From: Sternotherus odoratus
Taxonomy: Eukaryota; Chordata; Testudines; Kinosternidae
Reading direction: 5' to 3'
NCBI GenBank assembly: GCA_032164245.1
Contig: JAVMKO010000002.1
Coordinates: forward strand, 59,119,840-59,183,839
Length of the DNA stretch: 64,000 nucleotides
Shown: positions 1-9,969 of the stretch, piece by piece
Position numbering within the stretch: position 1 is the stretch's first letter
How the letters are laid out: each line of letters starts with the position of its first letter
Translations under genes and position numbers: made by a program
The notes under the pieces: generated by a model
Told to the model about the DNA's origin: nothing
Databases searched by the model: none
What the model saw: the letters and a program-made list of their open reading frames with translations, nothing else

Positions 1-2
1 GA

Positions 3-827
3 GACCTGAGATTAGGAACATCTGTGCCCCCAGTAAAAATACCACTGAAGGAGAAAGAGAGCCCTGTCTGTGTAAAACAATATCCCCTGTCAAAGGCAGC
101 ACGAATGGGCTTAAAACCCCTCATTGAAAAATTCAAACGATGGAGCTGGCTAGCAGAGGGGTCATCCCCCTTCAACACTCCGATATTGGGTGTGCCTAAA
201 CCAGATGGTACCTACAGATTGGTGCATGATTTAAAAGTAATAAATAAGAAGGTCATTGCAGACCACCCTATGGTTCCAAATCCTCACACCATTATAACAC
301 AGATTCCACCCAAAGCAGCCGTTTTTACAGTATTGGATTTAAAGGATGCTTTCTTCTCAATACCATTAGATAAAGAGAGTTGGAACTTGTTTGCTTTTGA
401 ATGGGAAGACCCGGATACCCACTATAAGACTCAGTTAATGTGGACCGTTTTACCCCAAGGATTTGTGTCCTCACCCCATATCTTTGGGGCAGTATTGCAA
501 AAAGACCTAGAAAACTGGAAAAATCAGCATTCAGAGATTGCTCTGCTGCAGTATGTTGATGATTTGCTAATTGCAAGCCCTGATCTACAGCTAGGAAAAA
601 GAGCAACCGAGTCCCTGTTGAATACTCTAGAAGAGAAAGGGTATAAAGTCTCACGGAAAAAAGCCCAAATATGCCAACCAAGGGTTACTTTCCTCAGCTA
701 TGAGATAGAGAAAAGAATGCGAGCACTCAGTAAAGACCAGATCAGGGTAATTCAAGATATGCCTGCCCCAACCAACCCAAAAGAACTGCGAGCTTTCTTA
801 AGCTTAACAGGGTTCTGCAGAATGTGA
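3..827 (+). pseudogene. pol: ERV pol: reverse transcriptase domain (partial, premature stop)
   Basis: This frame encodes the fingers and palm of a retroviral RNA-dependent DNA polymerase, which would copy the genomic RNA into DNA in the viral core. Visible motifs in order are LVHDLK, the first catalytic motif VLDLKDAFFSIPL (about 110 residues in), LPQGF, and the YVDD active site in LLQYVDDLLIA near 550-575. All three catalytic aspartates (one in DLKDAF, two in YVDD) are therefore present. The frame is open upstream to the window edge, so the first codon seen is not a real start. It ends at a TGA at 825-827, directly after GFCRM. The same frame continues with retroviral thumb/connection sequence, so this is a nonsense mutation and not the natural end. 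LPQGF and YVDD favour a gammaretrovirus-like lineage. Confidence 0.9.
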
Positions 828-1440
828 ATTCTGGACTATGGGGGCAAGGCTAAACCCTTATATGAATCTCTCACTAAAGAAGGACTCTCAAATTAGAAAT
901 GAGCTAGCGAGCACCAGCATGCTTTTGAACTGCTAAAAACAGCATTAATGCAGCCCCCTTCTCTCATGATTCCAAATGAACGCAAGCCTTACAGACTCTA
1001 TGTACATGAGAATAAAAGCATTCCCTCAGGGGTCCTAACTCAGCCAGTGGGCCCAACCTGGAAACCAGTGGGCTATTACTCAAAGGTGTTAGATCCAGTA
1101 GCCAAAGGATAGCTGGCCTGCCTGAGAGCAGTAGCAGCAACGGCAACAATTGTAGAGGAAGTCCAAAAGATAGTCATGGGAGTGGATATGGACATACACA
1201 CCCCACATGGGGTCCCCCAGATCCTTGGAGGAGAAGGAGGAAAGTTTCTAAGCCCCTCCAGACAGTCCAGATATGAAATATTCCTGCTGTCTAACCCTGG
1301 GCTTACATTTAAACACACCACAGCCTTAAATCCAACTACTCTTCTCCCTGAGCCAGAACCAAGAACTCCTAACCATGATTGTTTAGAAATACTTACAGAG
1401 ACTGTACTGATTCGGCCGGACCCGAAAGATGACTCTTAAA
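828..1440 (+). pseudogene. pol: ERV pol: connection region, decayed
   Basis: The same reading frame as the RT continues after the 825 stop. It is broken by further in-frame stops near 894, 900 and 1110. Recognisable gammaretroviral connection features are a Y-S-K motif near 1075, a pHG(V)PQIL stretch near 1200, RQSRYE near 1260, and an ALNPTTLLPEP...HDCLE motif at about 1324-1390. This region links polymerase to RNase H. A TAA at 1437-1439 and a +1 shift then move the homology to another frame. There is no sign of an intron; the breaks are ordinary decay. Confidence 0.8.
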
Positions 1441-1749
1441 AATCCAGACAAAGAATTTTTCGTAGATGAATCGAGCAGCATGATAAGAAGCACCAGACAT
1501 ACGGGCTGTGCTGTAGTAACTCCAACTGAAATACTTTAGAAAGAGAGACTCCCTGCAAACTAGCCTTCGCAGGCAGCAGAATTAACTGCTCTCACCCAAG
1601 CCCTTGAACTAGGAACAGATAAGAAAGTAAACATCTTTACTGACTCCCGCTATTTTGCCACAGTACACGCTCATGGACTGTTATAGAAAGAGCGTGGATT
1701 TATTACAGCTTTGGAATAGAAAATAGCAAACGGATCACAGATCATAATA
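1441..1749 (+). pseudogene. pol: ERV pol: RNase H domain, decayed
   Basis: In the frame shared with the downstream integrase, the conceptual product shows an FVDE segment (an altered version of the FTDGS first catalytic motif), an [14 protein letters not shown] helix containing the conserved catalytic glutamate, and [15 protein letters not shown], the DSRY-type third catalytic motif (about 1634-1680). RNase H would degrade the RNA strand of the RNA:DNA hybrid. At least four in-frame stops lie between about 1538 and 1720. The first catalytic motif has lost its usual DGS, so this domain is inactive. It is the most eroded part of pol here. Confidence 0.8.
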
Positions 1750-2523
1750 TTGCTGGAAGCCCTTAAACCTGCCAAAGAAGCAGCCCTAATGGGAGGTGAT
1801 GCAAGCTTCCAGGGTGCAGCACAAGAGATTCCAGCCTGCCTTGAAGATTGTGTAGTACACTATACTCCAGAAGATGACGCAGCAGCACATGAAAACCTCG
1901 CCGTGAAAAACAGGAACGGCTGGTGGGTAGTGCCAAGAAGAAAAATCATGATACCGCGGCCATTGCTGCTAGAAGTACTCTTAAACCTTCATGCTTCTAC
2001 TCACATGGGAAGAACCGCAATGAGAGACTTGCTGGTAAGACAAATAGTGTCACCAGGATTGTACTTAGAAGCACAGCGAGTGGCAACACAATGTCCAACG
2101 TGTCAAAAGGTAAACCCCAAGCCACCCCAACCACCTGCTCCTACAGGAGGAAGACAGTGGGCATACTACCCTGGCCAGGCATGGCAAATTGACTTTGCTG
2201 AACTTCCAAAGTCTGGACGACATCAATACCTGCTAGTGCTAGTGGATCAGCTAACAGGATGGGTGGAAGCTTACCCCACCAGGACGGCCACAACATCAAC
2301 AGTAGCACGGATCCTCTTACAAGAAATAATACCACGGTTCTTGCTGCCAGAATCAATCGAGTCAGATCAGGGTAGCCACTTTGTAGGAAAAGTAGTACAG
2401 GAAGTAGCTAAGGCTCTGAATATTAAGTGGAAGTTGCATACCCCATGGAGACCCCAGAGTTCAGGCCAGGTAGAGCGCATGAATAGAACCCTAAAAACAA
2501 TGATAACAAAAATCTGCATTTAA
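1750..2523 (+). pseudogene. pol: ERV pol: integrase, zinc-binding and catalytic core
   Basis: A 257-codon open stretch carries a nearly complete integrase, the enzyme that joins viral DNA to host DNA. The N-terminal HHCC zinc motif is visible as LHASTHMG followed by CPTCQK (about 1988-2110). The catalytic core has the D,D-35-E triad: QIDFAEL (about 2188), ESDQGSHF (about 2360) and SGQVERMN (about 2460). All three acidic residues are retained. The frame ends at a TAA at 2521-2523, and clear integrase homology resumes in the same frame at 2530, so this is a single nonsense mutation. It is much better preserved than the preceding RNase H. In a living virus it would be released from Gag-Pol by the viral protease. 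Confidence 0.88.
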
Positions 2524-2970
2524 ACACATTTGAAATGGCCTCAAGCCCTACCCCTTGCCTTAACTCGAATCCGCAGTATACCTCGTAGAGGATTAAGGTT
2601 AACCCCTTTTGAGTTAATGTTTGGAATGCCTCCTGGGGTCTTGCCAGTGGGGTGGAGGGAACAAATTACTGTTGATTTGGGAAAAACTGAACTTAAGGAG
2701 CATGTAATTGCCTTGCAGTCTGTTTTGTCTTCCCTCCACAGATTTGCTGCACCATTCCAGAGCCTGCCCCTGGACGCTCCTATCCACAACTTCCAGCCTG
2801 GGGATCAAGTGCTAGTGCAGAAGTGGAAGAAGGACCCCCTATCAGAAAAGTGGAACGGACCCTATCAGGTTTTGCTCACAACACACACAGCTGTGAAACT
2901 TGAGAACAGTGATAAATGATCACATTGCTCACGTATTAAAAAGTACACACCACCCCCCCGTCCAGGATCC
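2524..2970 (+). pseudogene. pol: ERV pol: integrase C-terminal domain with GPY/F motif
   Basis: The integrase frame continues past the stop at 2521. It includes a TPFELMFGMPPG motif (about 2600-2635), as in gammaretroviral integrases, and a GPY/F-type domain with KWNGPYQVLLTT near 2850-2880. This module contacts DNA or chromatin. A TGA at 2917-2919 and a second stop near 2969 fall in the usual tail, which ends in an SRIKKYTPP-like stretch. The region gives way to env about 80 bases later, as in gammaretroviruses where pol and env abut or overlap. Confidence 0.82.
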
Positions 2971-3047
2971 TGAGGCGCCACCTGTCGACCAGTGGACTGC
3001 TACTCGTCTTGATCCTCTACGGCTCCGACTCCACCGCGTTCAGTAAC

Positions 3048-3281
3048 ATGTTTATGTTTCGTATATTAACTGGATGTGTTATTATATGTAGTCTGTGTAG
3101 CTTAATCCCTAGAGGTTTCCAAGGAGGCCAGAACACTTGGCTATTATTAGCAAAGATGGCTTTAAATTCCACTGCCTTTTGTCTGCCACATACATACACT
3201 GTGGGGAAAATTATGGAAACATGTTTTGTTGGTATTATGAATTGTATCCCACTGTTATGTCGTGTGACCCCACCTAAATAA
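3048..3281 (+). pseudogene. env: ERV env remnant: signal peptide and N-terminus of surface subunit
   Basis: An ATG at 3048 follows pol by about 80 bases and opens a 77-codon frame ending at TAA (3279-3281). The first ~20 residues are hydrophobic and cysteine-containing (ILTGCVIICSLCSL), consistent with a signal peptide. Next comes an N-T-W-LLLAK...TAFCLP...ETCFVGI pattern, which resembles the start of surface subunits in a bird/reptile ERV env group (from memory, unverified). Everything beyond, including the rest of SU and all of TM, is missing: only 26 bases separate the stop from the polypurine tract, so about 1.5 kb of env has been deleted. The frame is a fragment with no function I can support. 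Confidence 0.6.
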
Positions 3282-3307
3282 GTTAAGTATAGGAGAAAAC
3301 ATCCTTT

Positions 3308-3318
3308 AGAGGAGGGAA
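3308..3318 (+). other. Retroviral polypurine tract
   Basis: An uninterrupted purine run, AGAGGAGGGAA, lies immediately before the 3' LTR start, where plus-strand DNA synthesis is primed in retroviruses. Its place between the env remnant and the TG of the LTR fixes the LTR boundary. Confidence 0.75.
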
Positions 3319-3611
3319 TTGTAAGGAAAAGTTAAAAATATAGGAAAATGTCTTACTGAAGCTGTGTAACTAACTCTGGGTTGCTGTAAGTTTTTATCTT
3401 GTGTTATGCATTCTTGGAGGCGCCACTGGGCCTCACTCATCCTTGTCCTGTATATTTTTTTGTTTGTTTTACCCCATATGTACCATTTCAAGGCAAGGAC
3501 TTTATGTTTAGATGTTCTGTTCTTTCCTGACAAATAAGTAAATAGATAGGAAATAACGTCATGTTAATTTGCATGAGGCCCTTCTTGCCTCCTCCTCCAT
3601 GTAAAGAATCA

Positions 3612-3618
3612 TATAAAA
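3612..3618 (+). promoter_or_regulatory. LTR TATA box
   Basis: TATAAAA lies about 76 bases upstream of the AATAAA signal in the 3' LTR. The counterpart in the solo LTR is TATATAAAA at 4524-4532. Confidence 0.7.
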
Positions 3619-3687
3619 AGTCTTGTAATGATGTATGAGGGAAAGCCATAATTTGAGAGCTATCTCTGTGGCTTCACTTCGCTAGCG

Positions 3688-3693
3688 AATAAA
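3688..3693 (+). terminator. LTR polyadenylation signal AATAAA
   Basis: AATAAA in the 3' LTR, within GCTAGCGAATAAAC. The same block, GCTAGCAAATAAAC, holds AATAAA at 4601-4606 in the solo LTR. Confidence 0.7.
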
Positions 3694-3780
3694 CTTTTGT
3701 ATTTGAGCTTCTCCAAGGCCTGCCTGTTCTTTGAAGCTAAATTGGGACACCTCCAAAGGAAACGAGCCATTTGTGCAACA

Positions 3781-5146
3781 CCAACTATACTTACAATATG
3801 ATGGGGGCTAATTTAACTATGACTAATCAGGAAAAATATCTTGGAGTCATCATGGATAGTTCTCTGAAGACATTCATATAGTGTGCAGTGGCAGTCAGAA
3901 ACGCAAACAGGATGTTAAGAATCACTTTAAAAGGGATAGAGAATAAGATGGAGAATATCTTATTGACCATATATAAATTCATGGCACGCCCACATCTTGA
4001 ATACTGAGTATAGATGTGGTCTCCTCATCTCAAAAAAAATATACTGGCATTAAAAAAGGTTCAGAGAAGGGCAACTAAAATGATTAGGGGTTTGGAATGG
4101 GCCCCAGCTGAGGAGAGATTAAAGAGGCTAGGACTCTTCATCTTGGAAAAGAGAAGACAAAGGGGGTGTAGGAATAATCTAGATTTTAAGAGAATGTATT
4201 TTAAATGTTGTAACAGTATTCTAAGTTATTTCTTCACTTTCATCTTGGCACATACATTCCTGCTCCTCTCATTCATGTCAAACTCCTATCTTGTCTCATA
4301 CGTCTTGTCTCATACGTCTTGTCTCTTGTCTCATGCACGTCAAACTCTTATCTTGTTCTATACATCCTTGCCTCATATGTGTCTTTACAAAATAGGAACT
4401 TTGTTGTCTGCATGTACTGTCTTGGGAAGTTCCAGGCAGATAAACAATGGTTGTAAAACAAACATGACCATAATTTTTTTCCGGTTGTCAAACTGCCTGG
4501 AGCCCCTCCTTCATTTAAAGAAGTATATAAAAGGCTCTTAGTAATGTATAGAAGCAAGCCACAATTTGAGTTTTGACTCTTTGGCTTCAATTTGCTAGCA
4601 AATAAACCTGTATTCAAGCTTCCTCTCAGAGTCTGCCTGTCTTTGAAGGTAAATTGAGACTGCCTCCAAAGGAACAAAGCCGTTTGTGCAACAGGGGATA
4701 TGATAGAGGTATAGAAAATCATGAGTGGAGTGGAGAAAGTGAATAAGGAAAAATTATTTACTTGTTCCCATATTATAAGAACTAGGGATCATCAAATGAA
4801 ATCAATGGGCAGCAGGTTTAAAACAAATAAAAGGAAGTTCTTTTTCACACAGCGCACAGTCAACCTGTGGAACTCGTTGTCTGAGGTGGTTGTGAAGGTT
4901 AGGACTACAGCAGGGTTTAAAAGAGAACTAGATAAATTCATGGAGGTTAAGTCGATTAATGGCTATTAGCCAGTGTCCCTAGCCTCTGTCAGAGGGTGGA
5001 GATGGATGTCAGGAGAGAGATCACTTGATCATTACCTGTTAGGTTCACTCCCTCTGGGGCACCTGACATTGGCCACTGTCAGCAGACAGGATACTGGGCT
5101 GGATGGACCTTTGGTCTGACCCAGTATGGCCATTCTTATGTTCTTA
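3781..5146 (+). mobile_element. CR1 LINE 3' portion, interrupted by a solo LTR
   Basis: Two blocks, 3781-4166 and 4694-5146, form one continuous CR1 3' region. The first encodes the C-terminal end of ORF2 (YLGVIMDSSL, then [13 protein letters not shown] and LEKRR patterns). The second holds the rest and the CR1 3' tail with GGACCTTTGGTCTGACCCAG and an ATTCTTATGTTCTTA end. The first block starts abruptly at the provirus LTR, so the CR1 5' part should lie left of the provirus outside this window. Confidence 0.88.
4167..4693 (+). mobile_element. Solo LTR, same family as the provirus, inside CR1
   Basis: The 527-bp element begins TGTAGG and ends GCAACA. It is flanked by GGGG at 4163-4166 and 4694-4697, a 4-bp TSD as produced by gammaretrovirus-like integrases. 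Removing the LTR and one GGGG restores the usual CR1 text AGGGGGATATGATAG. It has a TATA box (4524-4532), AATAAA (4601-4606) and an internal tandem pair of the 14-mer CTTGTCTCATACGT near 4290-4317. It is a solo LTR, left by recombination between the two LTRs of a full provirus. Confidence 0.88.
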
Positions 5147-7063
5147 CCCTCACCCTTTTCAGAGTTTCCTTCCACTTTGTTTTTGATATATATTTATAAT
5201 GTTAACTCGATTTTTAATGAAGCTTTTAGCTGTGAATTTTAATTTCTGGGTAGAAAATAAGCCTTTAGGAATTTAAACTCTTGATCCAGTTGTTTAAAAT
5301 ATTTTAGTTCTCTCTTGAGACCACTGGTCCAGAAACACTACATTTCTGCACTCATTAATCTTAATCTCATGACAGAAATTAGGAGTTACATCCAGGTAAC
5401 AATTACCACTATTAATTTAGAAACAGTGGCTGTAAGAGAGAATTTTATCTTGATTTGTTGCCCAAATTACAAGAGTATTGTTAACCCATATGTTTGATTG
5501 TATCTGGAATTTTACTTTGTTTATATCAGAAAAAGGAAGTAAATTCAGTAGTAATATAAAAGACAGATAATTTATTCATTTCTACTCAAGATGTCTGAAC
5601 CAGAAGTTCAACCAAAAATGTCAGGTACTGAGCTTTCATAAGTTTTAAAATTAGCCCTCGGTAACCCTGCAGAGTTCTGTGAAGGAGTGCCTGGGGCTAT
5701 GCACAAAAAGATGCTTTTTTATTGTTTCCACAGTCTTCTGCAAAAAAAAAAAATCCATAGAGTCGCCCAATGTCTCCATCTTTCTGTAAAAAGAACAGGG
5801 AATCTGGTGGCACCTTAAAGACTAACAGATTTATTTGGGTATATGTTTTCAGGGTAAAAAACTCTCTAGAAACTGTTCAGAACTCCAGCAGTTTTGTATA
5901 AGATTTACACAGGTGGAAGCATAGTGTAGGTTATCTACTCTACTATACTTTTTAACCACTCAAAAACCAGAGCTAATGAGAGCCCAGAAGTTCTGATTGC
6001 TTTTATACCAAGGGCACTTCATATTTTGTTAAAAGGTTTTCTGTGATCATCTTGAGAGAAATATTTTAACCTCTTTGAAGCAACAAAATGAATTTAAAAA
6101 GATTCTCTTTTTTAAAGATTCTGGTAGATGTAAGATCTATCACAGTATAGTGAAAATCATATCCTCTCAGACCTGAATGAATGAATCCTACATCCATGAA
6201 AGTGGATATTCCAGAAAACATCTGTTTTTTACTGGTTATTTTACTGCAGAAACAGGCTTATTCCATTGCCTAGTAGAGTGTGTTGAATAGATAATAAACT
6301 GGAATGGGGCCTTGACACTTGCTACAAAAATCAAAGTCTCTTCTTGAGGCTTTTCCAAATGTAGGATGTATAGAAAATTTTAACTACTGCTGGGTTTCAC
6401 TTTGAATAAGAGTGTCTTTACAAGTAAGCCAGCATTATATTCTTATTAGTTAGCCTCACTGCCATATTTATAATATCACGCTGAAGAAATGTGACTTGAA
6501 AAATATTTCCTTTCTTAAGAGCCATCCAATGACTCTTAAAGAACAGAACCATTAGAATTAACATTATTCTTGAGAAAGGGGGACATGTACGTCAAAGGAC
6601 TATAGTATCACCAGGATGAAGGAACTTTGGGCTCAGCAGTATTACCAGAGGGTCATAATGGAATTGTTCAAAGGTAGCAATAATAGTCTGAGAGGAATAA
6701 ATATTCTTCAGAGGAACTCAAGAAATGTCATTCTAGATATGACCACTGGTCCCATTGTGTCTGGTGTTCTCTGACTATTGCCAGTATCAGAGGAAGAGGC
6801 AAACATTTCATTATCTGTAATTAGAGAATAACTTTGCTTTAACAGAGGGTTCTTTTAAGGCAGTTGATTAATCACAGTTAACTCATTCAACTAACTCAAA
6901 TAAATTAACCACTGTTAAAAAATTAATTGCACTGTTAAACAATAGACTACCAATTCAAATTTATTAAATATTTTTGATGTTTTTCTACATTTTAAAATAT
7001 ATTTATTTCAATTACAACACAGAATACAAAGTGTACAGTACTTGTTTTATATTATTTTTATTA
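5147..7063. other. Unassigned AT-rich DNA with one small repeat scrap
   Basis: No convincing gene. At about 5795-5860 a fragment with GTGGCACCTTAAAGACTAACAG belongs to the fold-back family seen at 41043, 36348 and 55628. The rest shows no structure I can name. Confidence 0.5.
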
Positions 7064-7068
7064 CAAAT

Positions 7069-7911
7069 TGTAGCGGGGTGCTCCCCGCTCCCTGCCGGCC
7101 AGGGCTGGGATAGCCCTGGGGAAGGGGGGTTGTGGCTGTGAGCCTGCTAATTCCCAGGCTGATTGGGAAGCAGGCTCAGCTGTGAGGCCATGCCCCAAAC
7201 ACAGGCCTGTATAAAAGCCTGAGAGGCAAGGGCCTGAGGGAAGACACAGTCTCCTCTGGAAGCAGAGGGAGACGGGCCTAGCTGTGGGGAGGCAGTGAGC
7301 AAGGTACCTGGACTGGGGCAGGGTTGGGGCTAGGCACTGGGAGCTAGGGAGCTCTAGCCTGAGAGCCCCAGACTGCAAGGCCCAATAGGGGGCCTGACCC
7401 AGGGGTACTAGTCAGTCTCCCTGAGCCATAAACAGGGTACCTGGACTGGGACAGGGTGAGGGGAAGGCAACTGGGAGCCAGGGAGCTGAGAAGCTCTGGT
7501 GAGAGGGCCCCAGGCTGCTGAGCCTAGTGAAGGCCCATCCCATAGGGTACTGGGGTTGCAAGGGGGCAGCCCTGGGCTTCGTAGGAGCAGCTGGCCAAAT
7601 CCTTCTTGCCTGTGATGAGCAGCCTGATACTGCAGTCCGCCTCAGTGCGTGGAGGCAACTGGTGACTAGCAGAGGAAAAGCCTGAAGCAAGGTAGGGATA
7701 GTGGGTGCAGGGTTCCCCAGGGAGGGGAGACCAAGACTTGGGGGGGTTCTGCAAGGGTGCAGCACCCTCAGTTCGTGGGCACCCGGGAGGGACACGGGGC
7801 CAGAGCAGGAGTGGACATCAGTCGGCAGAGGGCGCTCCAGATGCTGCAAAGAGCTAATTCCCAAGACGACCAGCAGGAGGCGCCGCCGGGGTGAGTGACT
7901 GCTTTGCTACA
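7069..7911 (+). mobile_element. Solo LTR, GC-rich family (843 bp)
   Basis: Termini are TGTAGC...GCTACA, inverted and starting TG/ending CA. The flanks carry a perfect 5-bp TSD, CAAAT (7064-7068 and 7912-7916). A TATAAAA lies at 7210-7216, which suggests plus orientation. The GC-rich body stands out sharply from AT-rich flanks. An internal direct repeat with period 133 starts at 7303 and 7436 (GGTACCTGGACTGGG...). A reversed, truncated relative is at 47715-48185. Open frames in this block are incidental. Confidence 0.82.
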
Positions 7912-7916
7912 CAAAT

Positions 7917-9846
7917 ATTGGCACTGTAAAAATTATGAACAAAAGAAATAGTATTTTACAGTTCACCTCATACATGTACCATAGTGCAATCTCTTTATCA
8001 TGAAAATGCAAATTAAAAATGTAGATTTATTTTATTATATAACTGTGCTGAAAAGCAAAACAATGTAAAACTTTAGCACCCGCAAGCCCACTCAGTCCTA
8101 CTTTTTTTTCATCCAATCACTAAGAGAAACAAGTTTGTTTACATTTACGGGAGATAATGCTGCCCACTTGTACAGCATGTACTAGTAAATTACTAAATTA
8201 AACTGATTTAAGTGAGGAATGAACAGGTTTAAGTGCATCTACATTTAGTGAGAAGTACCACCCACACTAATATTCAAAAACAAAGTTTAATAATCGTCTT
8301 ATTATTTGGTTAAAAGTCCACCACACCTCTTTCCTATGTGTCATTAGATTCCAAACGGTACAGCAATGCGAGTTTGTTATTGAAGTGAGGGCAAAAGAAG
8401 TTCCACAAACTTAGAAAAAGAAAGTTTTTTTTAGTTATATAAACAAGAATGCCTTGCTAAAATCTAATAATCCAAGATAATACCAAACAAACTTGGCAGC
8501 ATATGTAATTCTGCTATAAAATTCAGCAACTGCTTGAAAATGTCAAAACAGGAGGCTTTCACAATACTGTACTACCAATGTTTTTTTTTTCCCTCAAAAT
8601 AGGAAATTCATTGAAATCACCCCTACACCCACACCATTTCAATGAATCAGTGTTTTTCAGTGAAAAAACATGTAGTGGAAAATTTTCCAACCAGCTTTGT
8701 CTTCATTGATTCCTGGTGGGTGTCCCAGTGGTTGCAAGTACACATGCAAGGGACTAGTCAGTGGGAAGAAAACTTTGAGGCTGTGGAACAGCATGAAATA
8801 CCCCACATTTGTGAAGTATTATTCAAAGGGGCATTCAAAGGAGTCTATGGCAGTTAGGTGCCCATAGACTACTGCAATTCAATGAAACCTGAGTGCCTAA
8901 TTCCAGAGTTTGAAAAATCCCAGCTGAGGTGTCATCTGGGTACACATGTGTATAATGTGTTGCTCCTGCTGCCACTTTGTGATGAGGGCCATAAGAAATG
9001 CTATTCACATGCCTCAGTGGATTGGGAAATGTGGTGGGGACAACCCCAGCAGTGAGGGAAGGAGAGGTTCACTGAGGGTCATTGGTAGCGCCTCCCTGCC
9101 CCCCTTGGAATCTCTAGCACCCATTTTGTCTGTCAGGGGTGGAAGAGGAGGAGTGGGGATTGGCCAGTATTAACTAGTTCGCAGGATTTAATCCTGACTG
9201 GGGGCCATATGGAGCTTCTTTTGGCTCTATTTTCAGCAGCTGTGCCCTATTCAAACTGACTAGGGGAAGAAAGTAGATACCTGCACTAATTCACACTTTG
9301 AAGAGATTACGAGCCTTCTGTGCTAGACGAGAGAACAGAAGAAGAAAATTGTGTTTATATTTAATTAAATCTAACCTAAATAAATCAATTAGTCAAGGTC
9401 AAGAATTTAACCAAAGCAAGATTATCTTCCTAAAGCAAGTTACATAAATTAAGACTATAGAAGCCTCCACATGTTTCCCTGAAGCTAACTTTATCCTTTG
9501 ATGACATAATACTAAATCAAAATATTGCTGATGAAAGACGTTTGTAACAATAAGAAAAGCTGTACATCTTGGAAAATCATCAAGACTGAAATTCTTCTTT
9601 ATATAATCTTTCAATGATAAATGAATGTGACTCTTGGACAAGTGAATGACTGTGTTGTAATATAAACAGTAGTCTTTGATTTGCACCAGTTAAAATATGC
9701 CAGTATCCTGCTACCGATTGGTTACAAATTGTTCACACAGCTAGCCTATGCTGGAGCATCTTGTTCCTGTGATCTAATGCTTCCTTCCCCCTGGCATTGC
9801 CCCCCAGTCACCAGTATTTGTTTCACTCATCTGTTTATGCTTGTCT
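7917..9846. other. Unassigned non-coding DNA
   Basis: AT-rich sequence without a recognisable gene or repeat. Short open stretches near 8642-9173 have no motif and overlap one another in different frames. Confidence 0.5.
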
Positions 9847-9847
9847 A

Positions 9848-9969
9848 GGCCTTGATCCTGCAAACACATATCACTTAACTTTATACCCATGAACAGTTTC
9901 AGTGAGTTGGTCCAAATGAGACTATTCACAGCCTTAAAGCACATGCGTAGGTGTTTGCAGGAGCAGGGC
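9848..9969. repeat. Palindromic dispersed repeat
   Basis: The left arm, GGCCTTGATCCTGCAAACAC, is mirrored by GTGTTTGCAGGAGCAGGGCC at the right end, with CACATGC/GCATGTG-like inner arms. A related piece is at 26030-26123. It is consistent with a short inverted-repeat (MITE-like) element that is common in turtle DNA. Family not named. Confidence 0.6.

Larger units (their letters stand above)
1..3780 (+). mobile_element. Endogenous retrovirus, gammaretrovirus-like, 3' part of provirus (pol, env remnant, 3' LTR)
   Basis: The order is reverse transcriptase, connection/RNase H, integrase with a GPY/F-type C-terminal domain, a short env start, a polypurine tract and an LTR with TATA and poly(A) signals. 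YVDD in RT and GPY in integrase point to a gamma/epsilon-type (class I) retrovirus. The coding frame is open to base 1, so gag, protease and the 5' LTR should lie to the left. Stops and frame changes show the copy is dead. It sits inside a CR1 element whose sequence resumes at 3781. Confidence 0.9.
3320..3780 (+). mobile_element. 3' LTR of the provirus (461 bp)
   Basis: The LTR begins TGTAAG after the polypurine tract and ends GCAACA at the point where CR1 sequence resumes. It has a TATA box, an AATAAA signal and an R/U5-like end. That end (from GCTTCACTTCG to GTGCAACA) closely matches the solo LTR at 4167-4693. The U3 halves of the two copies differ much more. Confidence 0.87.

Noticed and set aside
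325..681. 118-codon minus-strand frame
   Set aside because: Antisense shadow of the reverse transcriptase.
4014..4541. 175-codon frame
   Set aside because: It is a fusion of the CR1 ORF2 end with the inserted solo LTR, created by the insertion and not a gene.
5780..5875. TSD around the fold-back fragment (GTAAAAAG and GGTAAAAAAC)
   Set aside because: The match is short and A-rich and could be chance.
7412..7898. Open frames of 65-150 codons in the GC-rich block
   Set aside because: They lie inside an LTR with clear termini and TSD, in several frames at once.
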